The notes: generated by a model from the letters alone, not told the origin. A stretch of DNA of 64,000 bases from Mesorhizobium plurifarium (GCA_000824785.1 CCNB01000016.1:5843-69842); one strand, 5' to 3'; positions 8,432 to 17,235 are shown, numbered from the stretch's first letter. Numbers and translations are program-made.

Positions 8432-9358
8432 ATGAACTGGATCACCAATTACGTCCGCCCGAAGATCAATTCGATGCTCGGCCGGCGCACCGACATGCCG
8501 GAAAACCTTTGGATCAAGGATCCCGAGACCGGCGAGATGATCTTTCACAAGGATCTCGAATCCAACCAGTTCGTCATCCCGGCTTCCGGCCATCACATGA
8601 AGATCTCGGCCAAGGAGCGGCTGAAATACTTCTTCGACGACGGCAAATACGAGGTGCTGGAAAACCCCAAGGTGGTCCAGGACCCGCTTAAGTTCCGCGA
8701 CGAGAAGCGCTACACCGACCGTCTGAAGGAGGCGAAGGCCAAGACCAGCCTCGAGGACGCGATCCTCAACGGCGCCGGCACCATCGACGGGCTGCCGGTT
8801 ATCGTCACCGTGCAGGACTTCGCCTTCATGGGCGGCTCGCTCGGCATGGCCGCCGGCGAGGCCATCGTGCACGCCTTCGAAGTCGCGCTGCAGCGCAAGC
8901 GGCCGCTGATCCTGTTCGCCGCCTCCGGCGGCGCCCGCATGCAGGAAGGCATCCTCTCGCTGATGCAATTGCCGCGCACCACGGTCGGCGTCGACCGGCT
9001 GAAGGAAGCCGGCCTGCCCTATATCGTCGTGCTCACCAATCCGACCACCGGCGGCGTCACCGCCTCCTACGCCATGCTGGGCGATGTCCACATCGCCGAG
9101 CCGGGCGCGCTGATCGGCTTTGCCGGCCCGCGTGTCATCGAGCAGACCATCCGCGAAAAGCTGCCCGACGGTTTTCAGCGCGCCGAATATCTGATGGAGC
9201 ACGGCATGGTCGACATGGTCGTGTCGCGCCTCGAGATGCGCCAGACCATCTCCCGGCTGTTGAAAATGCTGCTCAAGATGCCGCCGGCCGACAAGCCGCT
9301 CGAGCCGGAAATCCTGCCGCCGGCGGTGGTCAACGCGGAGGCGCGGCCGCAAGCCTGA
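8432..9358 (+). CDS. accD: acetyl-CoA carboxylase carboxyltransferase subunit beta, without zinc-ribbon cysteines
   Basis: 308 residues beginning MNWITNYVRPKINS, the usual rhizobial AccD start. It pairs with AccA to transfer carboxyl from biotin to acetyl-CoA, the first step of fatty-acid synthesis. The core has GGSLGMAAGEAIV, FAASGGARMQEG and NPTTGGVTASYA, the acyl-CoA and oxyanion-binding regions. The four cysteines that form the zinc ribbon in E. coli AccD align here with Asp30, Thr33, Ile49 and Ser52, so the ribbon cannot bind zinc in the usual way. Related rhizobial AccDs also lack most of them. GACAGGAG precedes the ATG at 8432. Confidence 0.95.
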   Translation: MNWITNYVRPKINSMLGRRTDMPENLWIKDPETGEMIFHKDLESNQFVIPASGHHMKISAKERLKYFFDDGKYEVLENPKVVQDPLKFRDEKRYTDRLKEAKAKTSLEDAILNGAGTIDGLPVIVTVQDFAFMGGSLGMAAGEAIVHAFEVALQRKRPLILFAASGGARMQEGILSLMQLPRTTVGVDRLKEAGLPYIVVLTNPTTGGVTASYAMLGDVHIAEPGALIGFAGPRVIEQTIREKLPDGFQRAEYLMEHGMVDMVVSRLEMRQTISRLLKMLLKMPPADKPLEPEILPPAVVNAEARPQA

Positions 9359-9510
9359 GGCGAGAGCGGCCCCGACGCGATATAAACCTGCGCGACATCG
9401 TTCGCCGCGAACCGCGATTTGCGCCGCCTGTTGCGTGCTGTAGCCTTGATTTGCGCATGGCCGTTCCGAAACCGATTCCCGGTTTCGGGGTTAGGCGTTA
9501 GGATTCCGCC

Positions 9511-10836
9511 ATGACAACGCTCTCCGCCGAACGCGAAATCGAACATCTGATGACGCTGCATCCGAAAGGCTTCGACCTTTCGCTGGACCGCGTCACGCGG
9601 CTTCTCGAACGCCTCGGCAATCCGCAGGACCGGCTGCCGCCGGTCATCCACATCGCCGGCACCAATGGCAAGGGCTCCTGCGCCGCCTTTTCGCGCGCGC
9701 TGCTGGAGGCGGCCGGCCATCTCGTCCACGTCCATACCTCGCCGCATCTGGTGAACTGGCACGAACGCTACCGGCTGGCGGCCGAAGGCGGCGGCAAGCT
9801 CGTCGACGACGACGTTTTCGCCGAAGCCATCGCGCGCGTCGCCGAGGCCAATCAAGGCCAGACGATCACTGTCTTCGAGATCCTCACCGCCGTCACCTTC
9901 GTCCTGTTTTCGGAGCATCCGGCGGAGGCGGCGATCATCGAGGTCGGCCTTGGCGGCCGTTTCGACGCCACCAATGTCGTCAAGCGGCCGGCCGTTTCGG
10001 TGATCATGCCGATCTCGATGGACCACGAAGCCTATCTCGGCGACCGCGTCGAGCTGATCGCCGCCGAAAAGGCGGGCATCATGAAGCGCGGCTGTCCGGT
10101 GGTGATTGGCGCCCAGGAGAGCGACACCGCGCTTCAGGTGCTGATCGAGACGGCGGAGCGGCTGGATTGCCCGACCGTGGTCTATGGCCAGGATTTCCTC
10201 GCCTTCGAGGAAAACGGCCGCATGGTCTACCAGGACGAGGACGGGTTGATGGACCTGCCGCTGCCCCGACTGCCCGGGCGGCACCAGTACGCCAATGCCG
10301 CGGCGGCGATCGCCGCCGTCAAGGCGGCCGGCTTCGAGATCGGCCATCGCGCCGCCGAGCGGGCGATGACCCATGTCGCTTGGCCCGCGCGCATGCAGAA
10401 GCTGACCCAGGGCAAATTGGTCGATCTTGCCCCGAAGGGCGCGGAGATCTGGCTGGACGGCGGCCACAATCCCGGCGCTGGCATCGTCATCGCGGAGGCG
10501 CTGGCCGAGCAGGAGGAGAAGAATCCGAGACCGCTGGTCCTCATCTCCGGCATGATCAACACCAAGGACCAGACCGGCTATTTCAGCGCCTTCAAGGGCC
10601 TTGCCCGCCATGTCTATACCGTCCCGGTGGAGAACAGCGACGCCGGCGTGCCGAATGACGAATTGGCGCTGCGTGCCGAAGAGGCCGGCCTGTCGGCGGA
10701 GCCGGTCAGCTCCGTCGCCAGCGCGCTGATGCTGTTGCGCGACTCCTGGGACGGCCCGGCGCCGCGCATCCTGATCGGCGGCTCGCTCTATTTCGCCGGT
10801 GCCGTGCTGGCCGAGAACGGCACGCCGCCGACCTGA
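9511..10836 (+). CDS. folC: folylpolyglutamate synthase / dihydrofolate synthase
   Basis: 441 residues, Mur-ligase fold. The P-loop is HIAGTNGKGSC (about 47-57), with DAMNVV-type FDATNVVKRPAVSVIMPISMDHEAYLG (about 151-177) and DGGHNPGAG (about 315-323), all characteristic of FolC. It adds glutamate to dihydropteroate and to reduced folates in the cytoplasm. It follows accD by 152 nt; the accD-folC pair is conserved in many proteobacteria. A short hairpin (GAAACCG...CGGTTTC, about 9466-9487) lies just upstream. Confidence 0.94.
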   Translation: MTTLSAEREIEHLMTLHPKGFDLSLDRVTRLLERLGNPQDRLPPVIHIAGTNGKGSCAAFSRALLEAAGHLVHVHTSPHLVNWHERYRLAAEGGGKLVDDDVFAEAIARVAEANQGQTITVFEILTAVTFVLFSEHPAEAAIIEVGLGGRFDATNVVKRPAVSVIMPISMDHEAYLGDRVELIAAEKAGIMKRGCPVVIGAQESDTALQVLIETAERLDCPTVVYGQDFLAFEENGRMVYQDEDGLMDLPLPRLPGRHQYANAAAAIAAVKAAGFEIGHRAAERAMTHVAWPARMQKLTQGKLVDLAPKGAEIWLDGGHNPGAGIVIAEALAEQEEKNPRPLVLISGMINTKDQTGYFSAFKGLARHVYTVPVENSDAGVPNDELALRAEEAGLSAEPVSSVASALMLLRDSWDGPAPRILIGGSLYFAGAVLAENGTPPT

Positions 10837-10857
10837 AGCGATCGCTCCGCAGTCGCT

Positions 10858-11271
10858 TCAGAAATCCCACGGTGAGATCAGGTCGAGGTTGGCGGAGCCA
10901 AAGTCACTCAGATTGCGTGTCGCCAGCCGACCGCCGTTGACGCGTGCGATCGCTGCAATCATGCCGTCGGGAGCCGACATGCCACGACCTTGGCGCCAGG
11001 CCGTCCCCATAATCTCGCCATAAGCCAGCGCAGCCTCCTCCGTCAGCCCGAAAATTCGATCGGCGAACCGGTGGCGCCATTGAGAGAGCCCTTGCTCCAG
11101 ACGGTCGGCTCGTTCATCGGGGCGAATCTTCTGGATGCCGAATGCGATTTCGGCAATCGCCACGGTGGAAAGAGCCAACTCGGCGTCGTTTCGGACAAGC
11201 CAAGACAGAACGGCTGGATCCGGCGCCTTCCTAAGGGTTTCCGAAATCACGTTGGTATCGATGAAAATCAA
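10858..11271 (-). CDS. vapC: type II toxin, VapC-like PIN-domain ribonuclease
   Basis: 137 residues with a full PIN domain: acid Asp5 in MIFIDTNVISE, a Glu in STVAIAEIAFGI (about 42), and a C-terminal APDGMIAAIA acid (about 101). These acids bind magnesium in a ribonuclease site; VapC toxins cut tRNA or rRNA. The gene starts at TTG (11271), overlapping the antitoxin stop codon in the string TTGA, so it is translationally coupled to the antitoxin. It sits between folC and a GntR regulator on the opposite strand to folC. The RNA target is unknown. Confidence 0.85.
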   Translation of the reverse strand: MIFIDTNVISETLRKAPDPAVLSWLVRNDAELALSTVAIAEIAFGIQKIRPDERADRLEQGLSQWRHRFADRIFGLTEEAALAYGEIMGTAWRQGRGMSAPDGMIAAIARVNGGRLATRNLSDFGSANLDLISPWDF

Positions 11272-11516
11272 AGTTCAGGTCCTTTATGGACCTGCCGGCT
11301 TTCGCGGATGACTTTCTCCAGGTCGACATCGGCACCATTGCCTGCCGCCAAGCGGGCATAGAAAGCGGACGCGGGTTCGCGTCCTGCTTCACGGATCTCA
11401 TAGGACTCGAGCGCACGCTCGACGATGTCGGCTATCGAGCGATTTTCGCGCCGCGCAAGTCGATGGGCAAGGTCGCGTGCCTTGGCGCTGCGTACTGAGA
11501 GTTGTGGTTCGGCCAT
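11268..11516 (-). CDS. type II antitoxin of the PIN toxin (VapB/FitA-like)
   Basis: 82 residues beginning AEPQLSVRSAKARDLAHRLA, matching the N-terminal DNA-binding part of Phd/FitA/ribbon-helix-helix antitoxins paired with PIN toxins, with a C-terminal charged tail that would bind the toxin. It is immediately upstream of vapC with a 4-nt overlap, the standard antitoxin-first order. It should repress its own operon and neutralise the toxin. The exact antitoxin fold (RHH against AbrB) is judged only from its N-terminus. Confidence 0.8.
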   Translation of the reverse strand: MAEPQLSVRSAKARDLAHRLARRENRSIADIVERALESYEIREAGREPASAFYARLAAGNGADVDLEKVIRESRQVHKGPEL

Positions 11517-11645
11517 CTGAAGCTCCGCTGAAGTAAAATATACCGGTAGAGTTCTGCCATCAAGATGGCAGATGATGGCTTGTCACCTGGCTGAACGGAA
11601 CGCCGCCGCCCTGACGGGGCTCCGTCATCTCCGGATGGGCGAATC

Positions 11646-12311
11646 TCAACGGCTGACCGAGGCCATGCTGGACACAAGCTCCTCGGCGTCCGCGTCGGCA
11701 TGGCGGATGGACAGCTGGAATGCCGTGTCGGCGTCGCCGCCGACGATCGCGGCGACCAGCGGTTCGTGCAGGGTCGGTATGTCGTGCAAATTGTTGTAGA
11801 ACCGGTCCGTCAGCCGCAGGAACATCCGCGTCTGGCCTTCGAGCCTTTCGTAGATCTCCATCAGCCGCCGGTGCCCGGAAATGCCGATGACCGTCCGGTG
11901 GAACTCGAAGTCCAGCTCCATCAGCTTCTTGCGGTTGCCGTTCGAGGCCGCGGTCTTCATGGCCGTCACGATGTCGGTCAGCTGTTTGCGGCCGGCCTCG
12001 TCTATGCGTTTTGCGGCCAGCCGCGCGCCGAGCGCCTCCAGCGAGTCCCGCAGCATCGAGATTTCGTAGACGTCCGGCTTTTCCACGGTGATGACGAAAT
12101 TGCCCCGGCGCGGCCGATAGACGATCAGCCCTTGCGCCTGCAGGTATTTGAGGGCACCCCGGATCGTGCCCTGGCTGACGTTGAAGCGCGCCGCAAGGTC
12201 GAGCTCGATGAGCCGGGTGCCGGGCTCGATCTCGCCGTCGACGATGGCTGCCCTCAGCGCCTTGCCGATCTCGCTTTCCAGGGACGGGTGATTGTCGCCC
12301 GAGATTCTCAT
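11646..12311 (-). CDS. GntR-family (FCD subfamily) transcriptional regulator
   Basis: 221 residues. The N-terminal winged helix has LIELDLAARFNVSQGTIRGALKYLQAQGLIVYRPRRG; the C-terminal FCD domain is all helical with metal-ligand-like residues in DFEFHRTVIGISGHRR, HEPLVAAI and SIRHADAD. FCD regulators bind small organic acids and act on adjacent catabolic genes. The ATG at 12311 was chosen because the conserved domain starts there; upstream sequence is unlike the family. It is divergent from the aminotransferase-TRAP genes, with a perfect palindrome between, so it most likely controls them. Confidence 0.87.
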   Translation of the reverse strand: MRISGDNHPSLESEIGKALRAAIVDGEIEPGTRLIELDLAARFNVSQGTIRGALKYLQAQGLIVYRPRRGNFVITVEKPDVYEISMLRDSLEALGARLAAKRIDEAGRKQLTDIVTAMKTAASNGNRKKLMELDFEFHRTVIGISGHRRLMEIYERLEGQTRMFLRLTDRFYNNLHDIPTLHEPLVAAIVGGDADTAFQLSIRHADADAEELVSSMASVSR

Positions 12312-12500
12312 GGTCTGGAGTTTCCCTGTCCTGTGTTTCCGAGCCGCTTCAAATCGTCCGCTCGTCCAATGCGGACCGGCGATGGTCACCGGCTGCCGCC
12401 GCGCGCTCCCAAGGCCGGCGGCTTCCTCTCGGACAAGGGATTCAACCCCCCGGCGAGTTCTCTAGCAGATCGAATGGCCGAGGTCATGACTCTTATCATT

Positions 12501-12515
12501 TATCGATAATCGATA
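12501..12515. promoter_or_regulatory. candidate GntR operator, perfect 15-nt palindrome
   Basis: TATCGATAATCGATA: two 7-nt arms with one central A, perfectly symmetric. It abuts a TTGACA -35-like hexamer at 12516-12521, between the divergent regulator and the aminotransferase gene. Position and symmetry suit an FCD-type GntR dimer; binding is inferred. Confidence 0.6.
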
Positions 12516-12571
12516 TTGACAGTTTTGCATACTTTGGCGATTGTCGCCATTACGTCAGACGGGCGGGGGTA

Positions 12572-13891
12572 ATGTCACCAATCTTTTCGAGAGACTATGC
12601 GGCGGAGCTACCGAAGGTGGCTCATGGCAGCGGCGTCTATGTCTACGACACGGACGGGAAGGCCTATCTCGACGGCATGGGCAGCGCCGGCGTAGTCGGC
12701 ATCGGCCACGGCCGCACCGAGATCTATCGCGCTCTCGCGGATGCCGGCAACAAGGTGACGTTCGCCTACACAGCCACCTTCACCCATCCCTGGCAGGAAC
12801 AGCTCGCCAGCTCGATCCTGTCGGTGGCGCCCACGGGCATGGCGTCGGTCTATTTCGTTTCCGGCGGCTCGGAAGCCAACGAGACCGCGTTGAAGCTGGC
12901 GCGGCAATATCATCTGGAGCGCGGCGATACGCAGCGCCACAAGATCATTTCGCGCTGGCAGAGCTATCACGGCGTGACCATCGCCACCCTGTCGCTGTCC
13001 GGCCGCACGAGCTGGCGCACCCCATACGCGCCCTATCTGCTGCCGGTCGTGCATATTTCGCCGCCTTACGAATATCGCTGCACCTATTGCCGCGACCATG
13101 GCGGCTGCACGCTGGACTGCGCCGACGAACTGGAGCGGGCGATCAATCTCGAGGGCCCGGAGACGGTCTCGGCCTTCTTTGCCGAAACCATCGTCGGCAC
13201 CACGGCTTCGGGCCTGGTGCCGCATAAGGATTACTACAAGCGGGTGCGCGAGATCTGCGACCGCTACGGCATTCTCTTCGTCGCCGACGAAGTGCTTGCC
13301 GGCTATGGCCGCACGGGCGTTCCTTTCGCCATCGCCGACTGGGACGTCACCCCCGACATGATCACCTGCGGCAAGGCGATCGGCAGCGGCTATGCACCCT
13401 TAGGCGCGGTGCTGGTCAACGACCGCATCACCGACTTCTTCCGCGACAATCGCAAGCGCTTCGTCCACGGCTTCACCTATAGCGGTCATCCGACGTCCTG
13501 CTTCATCGGCCAGCAGGTCTTCGACATTATGTCGAAGGAAGGCCTGTTTGAGCGACCCGGCCGGATCGGACACTATCTTGCAAGCCGCCTGAGGCAGCTT
13601 CAGCAGCGCCATGCCTGTATCGGCGACGTGCGCGGCAGGGGGCTCTATGCCGGGGTGGAGTTTGTCGCCGACCGGGCCACCCGCCAGCCTTTCCCGGTGG
13701 AAAAGGCATTCACCTCCCGGCTGGTGGCCGGCATGCGCGAGCGCGGCGTGATCGTCGGCGGCGGCGTGCCGGGCGCCAATTTCGGCCAGGGTGGCGATCA
13801 TATCCAGATCACGCCGCCCTTTATCGTCACGGAGGAAGAGATCGACGTCATCGTCGACACGCTCGACGAGGTCATCACCGATCTCGTTTGA
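12572..13891 (+). CDS. class III PLP-dependent aminotransferase
   Basis: 439 residues. The PLP lysine is Lys268 in DMITCGKAIGSGYAPLGAV, with the cofactor Asp in FVADEVLAGYGRTG and the phosphate site in FVSGGSEANETALKLARQYH. This subgroup transfers amino groups from omega-amino acids, amines or related compounds; the donor is not known. A four-cysteine cluster (Cys170, 173, 179, 183) lies between the two halves. It is followed by a TRAP transporter in the same direction and is divergent from a GntR regulator, so the imported substrate or its product is probably transaminated here. The ATG at 12572 has GGCGGGGG upstream. Confidence 0.85.
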   Translation: MSPIFSRDYAAELPKVAHGSGVYVYDTDGKAYLDGMGSAGVVGIGHGRTEIYRALADAGNKVTFAYTATFTHPWQEQLASSILSVAPTGMASVYFVSGGSEANETALKLARQYHLERGDTQRHKIISRWQSYHGVTIATLSLSGRTSWRTPYAPYLLPVVHISPPYEYRCTYCRDHGGCTLDCADELERAINLEGPETVSAFFAETIVGTTASGLVPHKDYYKRVREICDRYGILFVADEVLAGYGRTGVPFAIADWDVTPDMITCGKAIGSGYAPLGAVLVNDRITDFFRDNRKRFVHGFTYSGHPTSCFIGQQVFDIMSKEGLFERPGRIGHYLASRLRQLQQRHACIGDVRGRGLYAGVEFVADRATRQPFPVEKAFTSRLVAGMRERGVIVGGGVPGANFGQGGDHIQITPPFIVTEEEIDVIVDTLDEVITDLV

Positions 13892-13963
13892 GGGTCATTA
13901 GCCGGCGTGCCGCGGGAGGCAGGCCGAACTCGAAACCAACCACAAAGAAGAAGGGGAATTGCA

Positions 13964-14923
13964 ATGCTGAAATCCATACTGGCGGCCGCCTGCATCGCGG
14001 CGCTGACCACCGTCTCCGCCCAGGCGGGCGTCACCATCAGGATCGGCGGCGCCGGTTCGCCCGACAGTCCCGACACCAAGGCCATGGAAGTGTTCAAGCA
14101 GAAGATGGAGGCGGAGCTGGGCAGCGACGTCTCGATCCAGCTTTTCCCGAGCTCGCAGCTCGGCACCGTCGACGAAATGGTCGAGCAGGTGAAAGGCGGC
14201 GTGCTGGAATGCATGTATGAAAGCGTCGGTGATCTCGGTTCCTTCCATCCGGCGGCCAATGTCGAAGGCGTGGCCTATCTCTATCGCGACGAGGATCACT
14301 TCTTCCGCATCTGGCGCGGTCCGGTCGGCAAGGAGATTCTCGACGCCATCGCCAAGGATGCGGGTTTCCGGGTGCTCGGACCGGCCTTCCACGGCTTCCG
14401 CCAGTTCCTGCTGACCAAGCCGGCCGAGAGCCTGGCCGACATCCAGGGTCGCAAGATCCGCGCGCCCGGTATTCCGGCCTACATTGCTTCGATCCAGGCG
14501 CTTGGCGCCAATCCTGCCACCATTCCCTTCGAGGAAGTCTATACCGCGATCCAGCAAGGGGTGGTCGACGGTGTCGAGCAGCCTCTCGTGGCGATCAAGG
14601 ATCAGCGCTTCTATGAAGTCGCCAAGCACCTTCTGATCACCAACCACATGGCCGAGACGATGGGCTTCATGTGCGGCGAGCCCTGGTACCAGGGCCTTGA
14701 GAAGCGTGTGCAGGACGCTTTCGCCAAGAGCGCGGACGCCAGCGCCGACTGGTATCGCGACTACACCGATTCCTCGCAGGCGAAGGTGCTGGAAGAGCTC
14801 GTCGCCCAGGGTGTCGTGGTCCATAAGCCCAAGCTCGACGAGTTCATCGCCAAGGCGGCAGCGGACTCGAAATACGACGCCGCCTTGCAGCCCTATATCG
14901 ACAAGATCCGGGCGGTTAAGTAG
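13964..14923 (+). CDS. TRAP transporter solute-binding protein (DctP family)
   Basis: 319 residues with a Sec signal peptide (about 1-21, ending VSAQA), so periplasmic. The DctP fold is shown by LADIQGRKIRAPGIPAYIASIQALGANP and PFEEVYTAIQQGVVDGVEQP, which contain the conserved ligand-binding Arg and Asn region. It captures an organic acid and hands it to the membrane subunits encoded next. AAGGGGAA lies before the ATG at 13964. The gap from the aminotransferase is 72 nt. The ligand is unknown. Confidence 0.88.
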   Translation: MLKSILAAACIAALTTVSAQAGVTIRIGGAGSPDSPDTKAMEVFKQKMEAELGSDVSIQLFPSSQLGTVDEMVEQVKGGVLECMYESVGDLGSFHPAANVEGVAYLYRDEDHFFRIWRGPVGKEILDAIAKDAGFRVLGPAFHGFRQFLLTKPAESLADIQGRKIRAPGIPAYIASIQALGANPATIPFEEVYTAIQQGVVDGVEQPLVAIKDQRFYEVAKHLLITNHMAETMGFMCGEPWYQGLEKRVQDAFAKSADASADWYRDYTDSSQAKVLEELVAQGVVVHKPKLDEFIAKAAADSKYDAALQPYIDKIRAVK

Positions 14924-14970
14924 CAACTGGCGCCCGCCCTTGGGCGGGCAGTTCCAGTCGGAGATGCTCC

Positions 14971-15501
14971 ATGGCAAACCTGCTCGCATCCGTGGGCAAC
15001 GGACTGCGCCGCGTGCTCGGCTTCCTCGTCGGCGCGGCGCTGTTCGCGATCGTCATCCTCGTCTGCATCCAGGTGTTCAGCCGCTATTTCATAGGAGCGC
15101 CGACGCCGGGGCTGGCGGAGATCTCGCGCATCCTGTTCATCTGGATGACGTTCCTTGGCGCCGCGCTGCTGGTGAGCCAGCGTCAACTCATCGTGATCGA
15201 CCTTTTGCATGACCGGCTGAGCAGCGGCATCTTCGCTAGGTTGAAGGTTCTCGTGGACATCGCGACCGCGGTGTTTCTCGTTTTCCTTGCCGTTTATGCG
15301 CGCCATCTGATGATCGTGGTCGGGCAGAAGATCGCGCCGGCGACCGGCATCAGCTTCGACTGGTTCTACGGCGCGTTGCTGGCCTTTTCGGTGCTAGGCC
15401 TGTTCTTCGTCGCGGAGCGATTGTTCGGCGCAAGCCGCGCCGGACAGGAAACGGCTTCGGCTGCCGAAAAGCCCATCGCACATGAAGGTGCCCAGTCATG
15501 A
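14971..15501 (+). CDS. TRAP transporter small permease (DctQ family)
   Basis: 176 residues with four predicted transmembrane helices and the family block SRYFIGAPTPGLAEISRILFIWMTFLGAALLVSQRQLIVIDLL. The small subunit partners DctM in the inner membrane. Its last codons overlap the start of the large subunit by 4 nt (ATGA), showing translational coupling. Confidence 0.87.
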   Translation: MANLLASVGNGLRRVLGFLVGAALFAIVILVCIQVFSRYFIGAPTPGLAEISRILFIWMTFLGAALLVSQRQLIVIDLLHDRLSSGIFARLKVLVDIATAVFLVFLAVYARHLMIVVGQKIAPATGISFDWFYGALLAFSVLGLFFVAERLFGASRAGQETASAAEKPIAHEGAQS

Positions 15502-16778
15502 TCATGCTGCTGGTGCTGTCGGTCGCGTTCCTGGTGCTCGCCTTGCTGGCGGTTCCCGTCGCCGTCGCGCTCGGGCTCTCGGCCCTGCTGGTGATCGCCA
15601 TCTGGGGCATGCCGGGCTTCATCCTCGCCCAGAAGATGGTCAACGGCATCGATTCCTTCCCGCTGCTGGCCGTGCCCTTTTTTATCCTGGCCGCCGCGGT
15701 GATGAACAGCGGCGGCATCACCACGCGTGTCGTCGACCTCTTTTCGTCGATGCTTGGCCGCATCCGCGGCAGTTCGGGTGTCGTCAATGTCGGCACCAAC
15801 GTCTTTCTCGCCGGCATTTCCGGGTCGTCGGTCGCCGATGCTTCCGCGAGCGGCGCCCTGCTCATTCCGGAAATGCGCAAGGATGGTTATTCCGGCGGCT
15901 TCGCCGCGGCGCTGACGGCGGGAGCAGCCGTCATCGGCCCGATCATCCCGCCCAGCATTCCGCTGGTGATCTATGGCGTCATCGCCCAGGTCTCCATCAC
16001 CAAGCTGTTCGTCGGCGCCTATATTCCCGGCATCCTCATCGCCTTGGCGCTGATCGCCTATGTCACCTCCTATGCCCGCAGGCACCAGCTTCCGGCGCGT
16101 GGGCGGCCGTCATGGGGCGTGATCGGCAGGCAGTTCAAAGGCAGCGCCTGGGCGCTGTCGATGCCGCTGCTTCTGGTCGTCGGCGCCAAGGGCGGCTTGT
16201 TCACGGTCACCGAGCTCGGCGCGGTGCTGGTGCTCTACGCCATCTTCATCGGTTGGGTGATCCATCGCGAGTTCAGCTGGCGGCAGTTTCCGGAGCTCTT
16301 GACCGATGCGGGGCTGCAGACCGCCAACATCATGCTTGTCGTCGCGGTCTCGTCCTTCATCGCCTACCTTGTCGTCGTCCACGGCATTCCGGCCGACATT
16401 CAAAGCCTGCTCCACAATGCCGACCTGTCGCCGTGGGAATTCCTGCTGCTGGTCAATGTGGTTTTCCTGGTGGCGGGAATGTTTCTGGATTCGACGCCGG
16501 CGACCATCATCCTGGTGCCGATCTTCCTGCCCGCGGCCAAGAGCTTCGGCGTCGATCCGACGCATTTCGGGCTGGTGATCGTGCTGAACCTGATGGTCGG
16601 CCTGATCCATCCGCCTCTGGGTCTGAACCTTCTCATCACCCAGTCGATCGCCAAGGTGCCGATGCGCGACGTGATCTGGGCCAGCCTGCCGGTCGTCGCG
16701 ATCATCCTGGCCGTGCTGCTGATCATCACCTTCGTGCCGCAGACCGTGCTCTGGCTGCCGGGCGTGATGGGCCTGTAA
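15498..16778 (+). CDS. TRAP transporter large permease (DctM family)
   Basis: 426 residues with about a dozen hydrophobic helices, normal for DctM. Signature stretches are GISGSSVADASASGALLIPEM (split over about 115-135), IIPPSIPLVIYGVI, FLDSTPATIILVPIFLPAAKSFGVDPTHFG and HPPLGLNLLI. This is the sodium- or proton-coupled transport subunit. It is the last gene of the aminotransferase-TRAP group; a weak GC-rich hairpin follows before the convergent cupin gene. Confidence 0.9.
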   Translation: MIMLLVLSVAFLVLALLAVPVAVALGLSALLVIAIWGMPGFILAQKMVNGIDSFPLLAVPFFILAAAVMNSGGITTRVVDLFSSMLGRIRGSSGVVNVGTNVFLAGISGSSVADASASGALLIPEMRKDGYSGGFAAALTAGAAVIGPIIPPSIPLVIYGVIAQVSITKLFVGAYIPGILIALALIAYVTSYARRHQLPARGRPSWGVIGRQFKGSAWALSMPLLLVVGAKGGLFTVTELGAVLVLYAIFIGWVIHREFSWRQFPELLTDAGLQTANIMLVVAVSSFIAYLVVVHGIPADIQSLLHNADLSPWEFLLLVNVVFLVAGMFLDSTPATIILVPIFLPAAKSFGVDPTHFGLVIVLNLMVGLIHPPLGLNLLITQSIAKVPMRDVIWASLPVVAIILAVLLIITFVPQTVLWLPGVMGL

Positions 16779-16823
16779 GGAACGGGAAGGCAAGCCGACG
16801 GGCGCCGAGCCGCCGGCTATCAG

Positions 16824-17105
16824 CTACTTCAGCTCGATCTCGATAAAGGCGTATTCGCCGTCATTGGCGTTGATGACGTCGTGCTCGACGCCCTCGCGGC
16901 GGAAATAGGGCGCTCCCTTCTTCATCTCGGCGAAGGATTCTCCGTCCTTGGTCACCAGCTTCACCTTGCCGTCCATCAGCGGCACGACGACATAGTCGTG
17001 GCCATGGCGGTGCCAGCCGGTGTTGGCGCCCGGCGCGAAGCGGTATTCGGTGACGATCACCCGCTCATTGTCGACATGGACTGTGGCCTTGGCTGTTCCG
17101 GTCAT
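16824..17105 (-). CDS. small cupin-domain protein
   Basis: 93 residues forming a single cupin barrel. The metal motif is visible as GWHRHGHDYVVVPLMDG (about 33-49) with a later HDV histidine (about 77). Small cupins include sensors, isomerases and dioxygenases, so no function is assigned. The ATG at 17105 is chosen because AAGGAGAA lies directly upstream; the longer frame upstream of it would read through the trxA terminator. It is convergent with the TRAP genes. Confidence 0.75.
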   Translation of the reverse strand: MTGTAKATVHVDNERVIVTEYRFAPGANTGWHRHGHDYVVVPLMDGKVKLVTKDGESFAEMKKGAPYFRREGVEHDVINANDGEYAFIEIELK

Positions 17106-17185
17106 GGCGTTCTCCTTTTTCTGAAGCAGAGAGTATGACGTACCTGCGTGCGAGGGCCAGAGCGCGTCGAGCAATGACGCCAAAG

Positions 17186-17215
17186 AAAAAGCCCGGCGCG
17201 GTGGCCGGGCTTTTT
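17186..17215. terminator. bidirectional rho-independent terminator between trxA and cupin gene
   Basis: AAAAAGCCCGGC and GCCGGGCTTTTT form a 7-bp GC stem (17191-17197 with 17204-17210) flanked by A and T runs. It ends the trxA-side operon on the minus strand and separates it from the cupin gene. Confidence 0.85.
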
Positions 17216-17235
17216 CCTTGGATATTCGGATTGGC

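Noticed and set aside
16793..16818. Hairpin after the TRAP permease as a terminator
   Set aside because: One mismatch in the stem and no T run on either strand.
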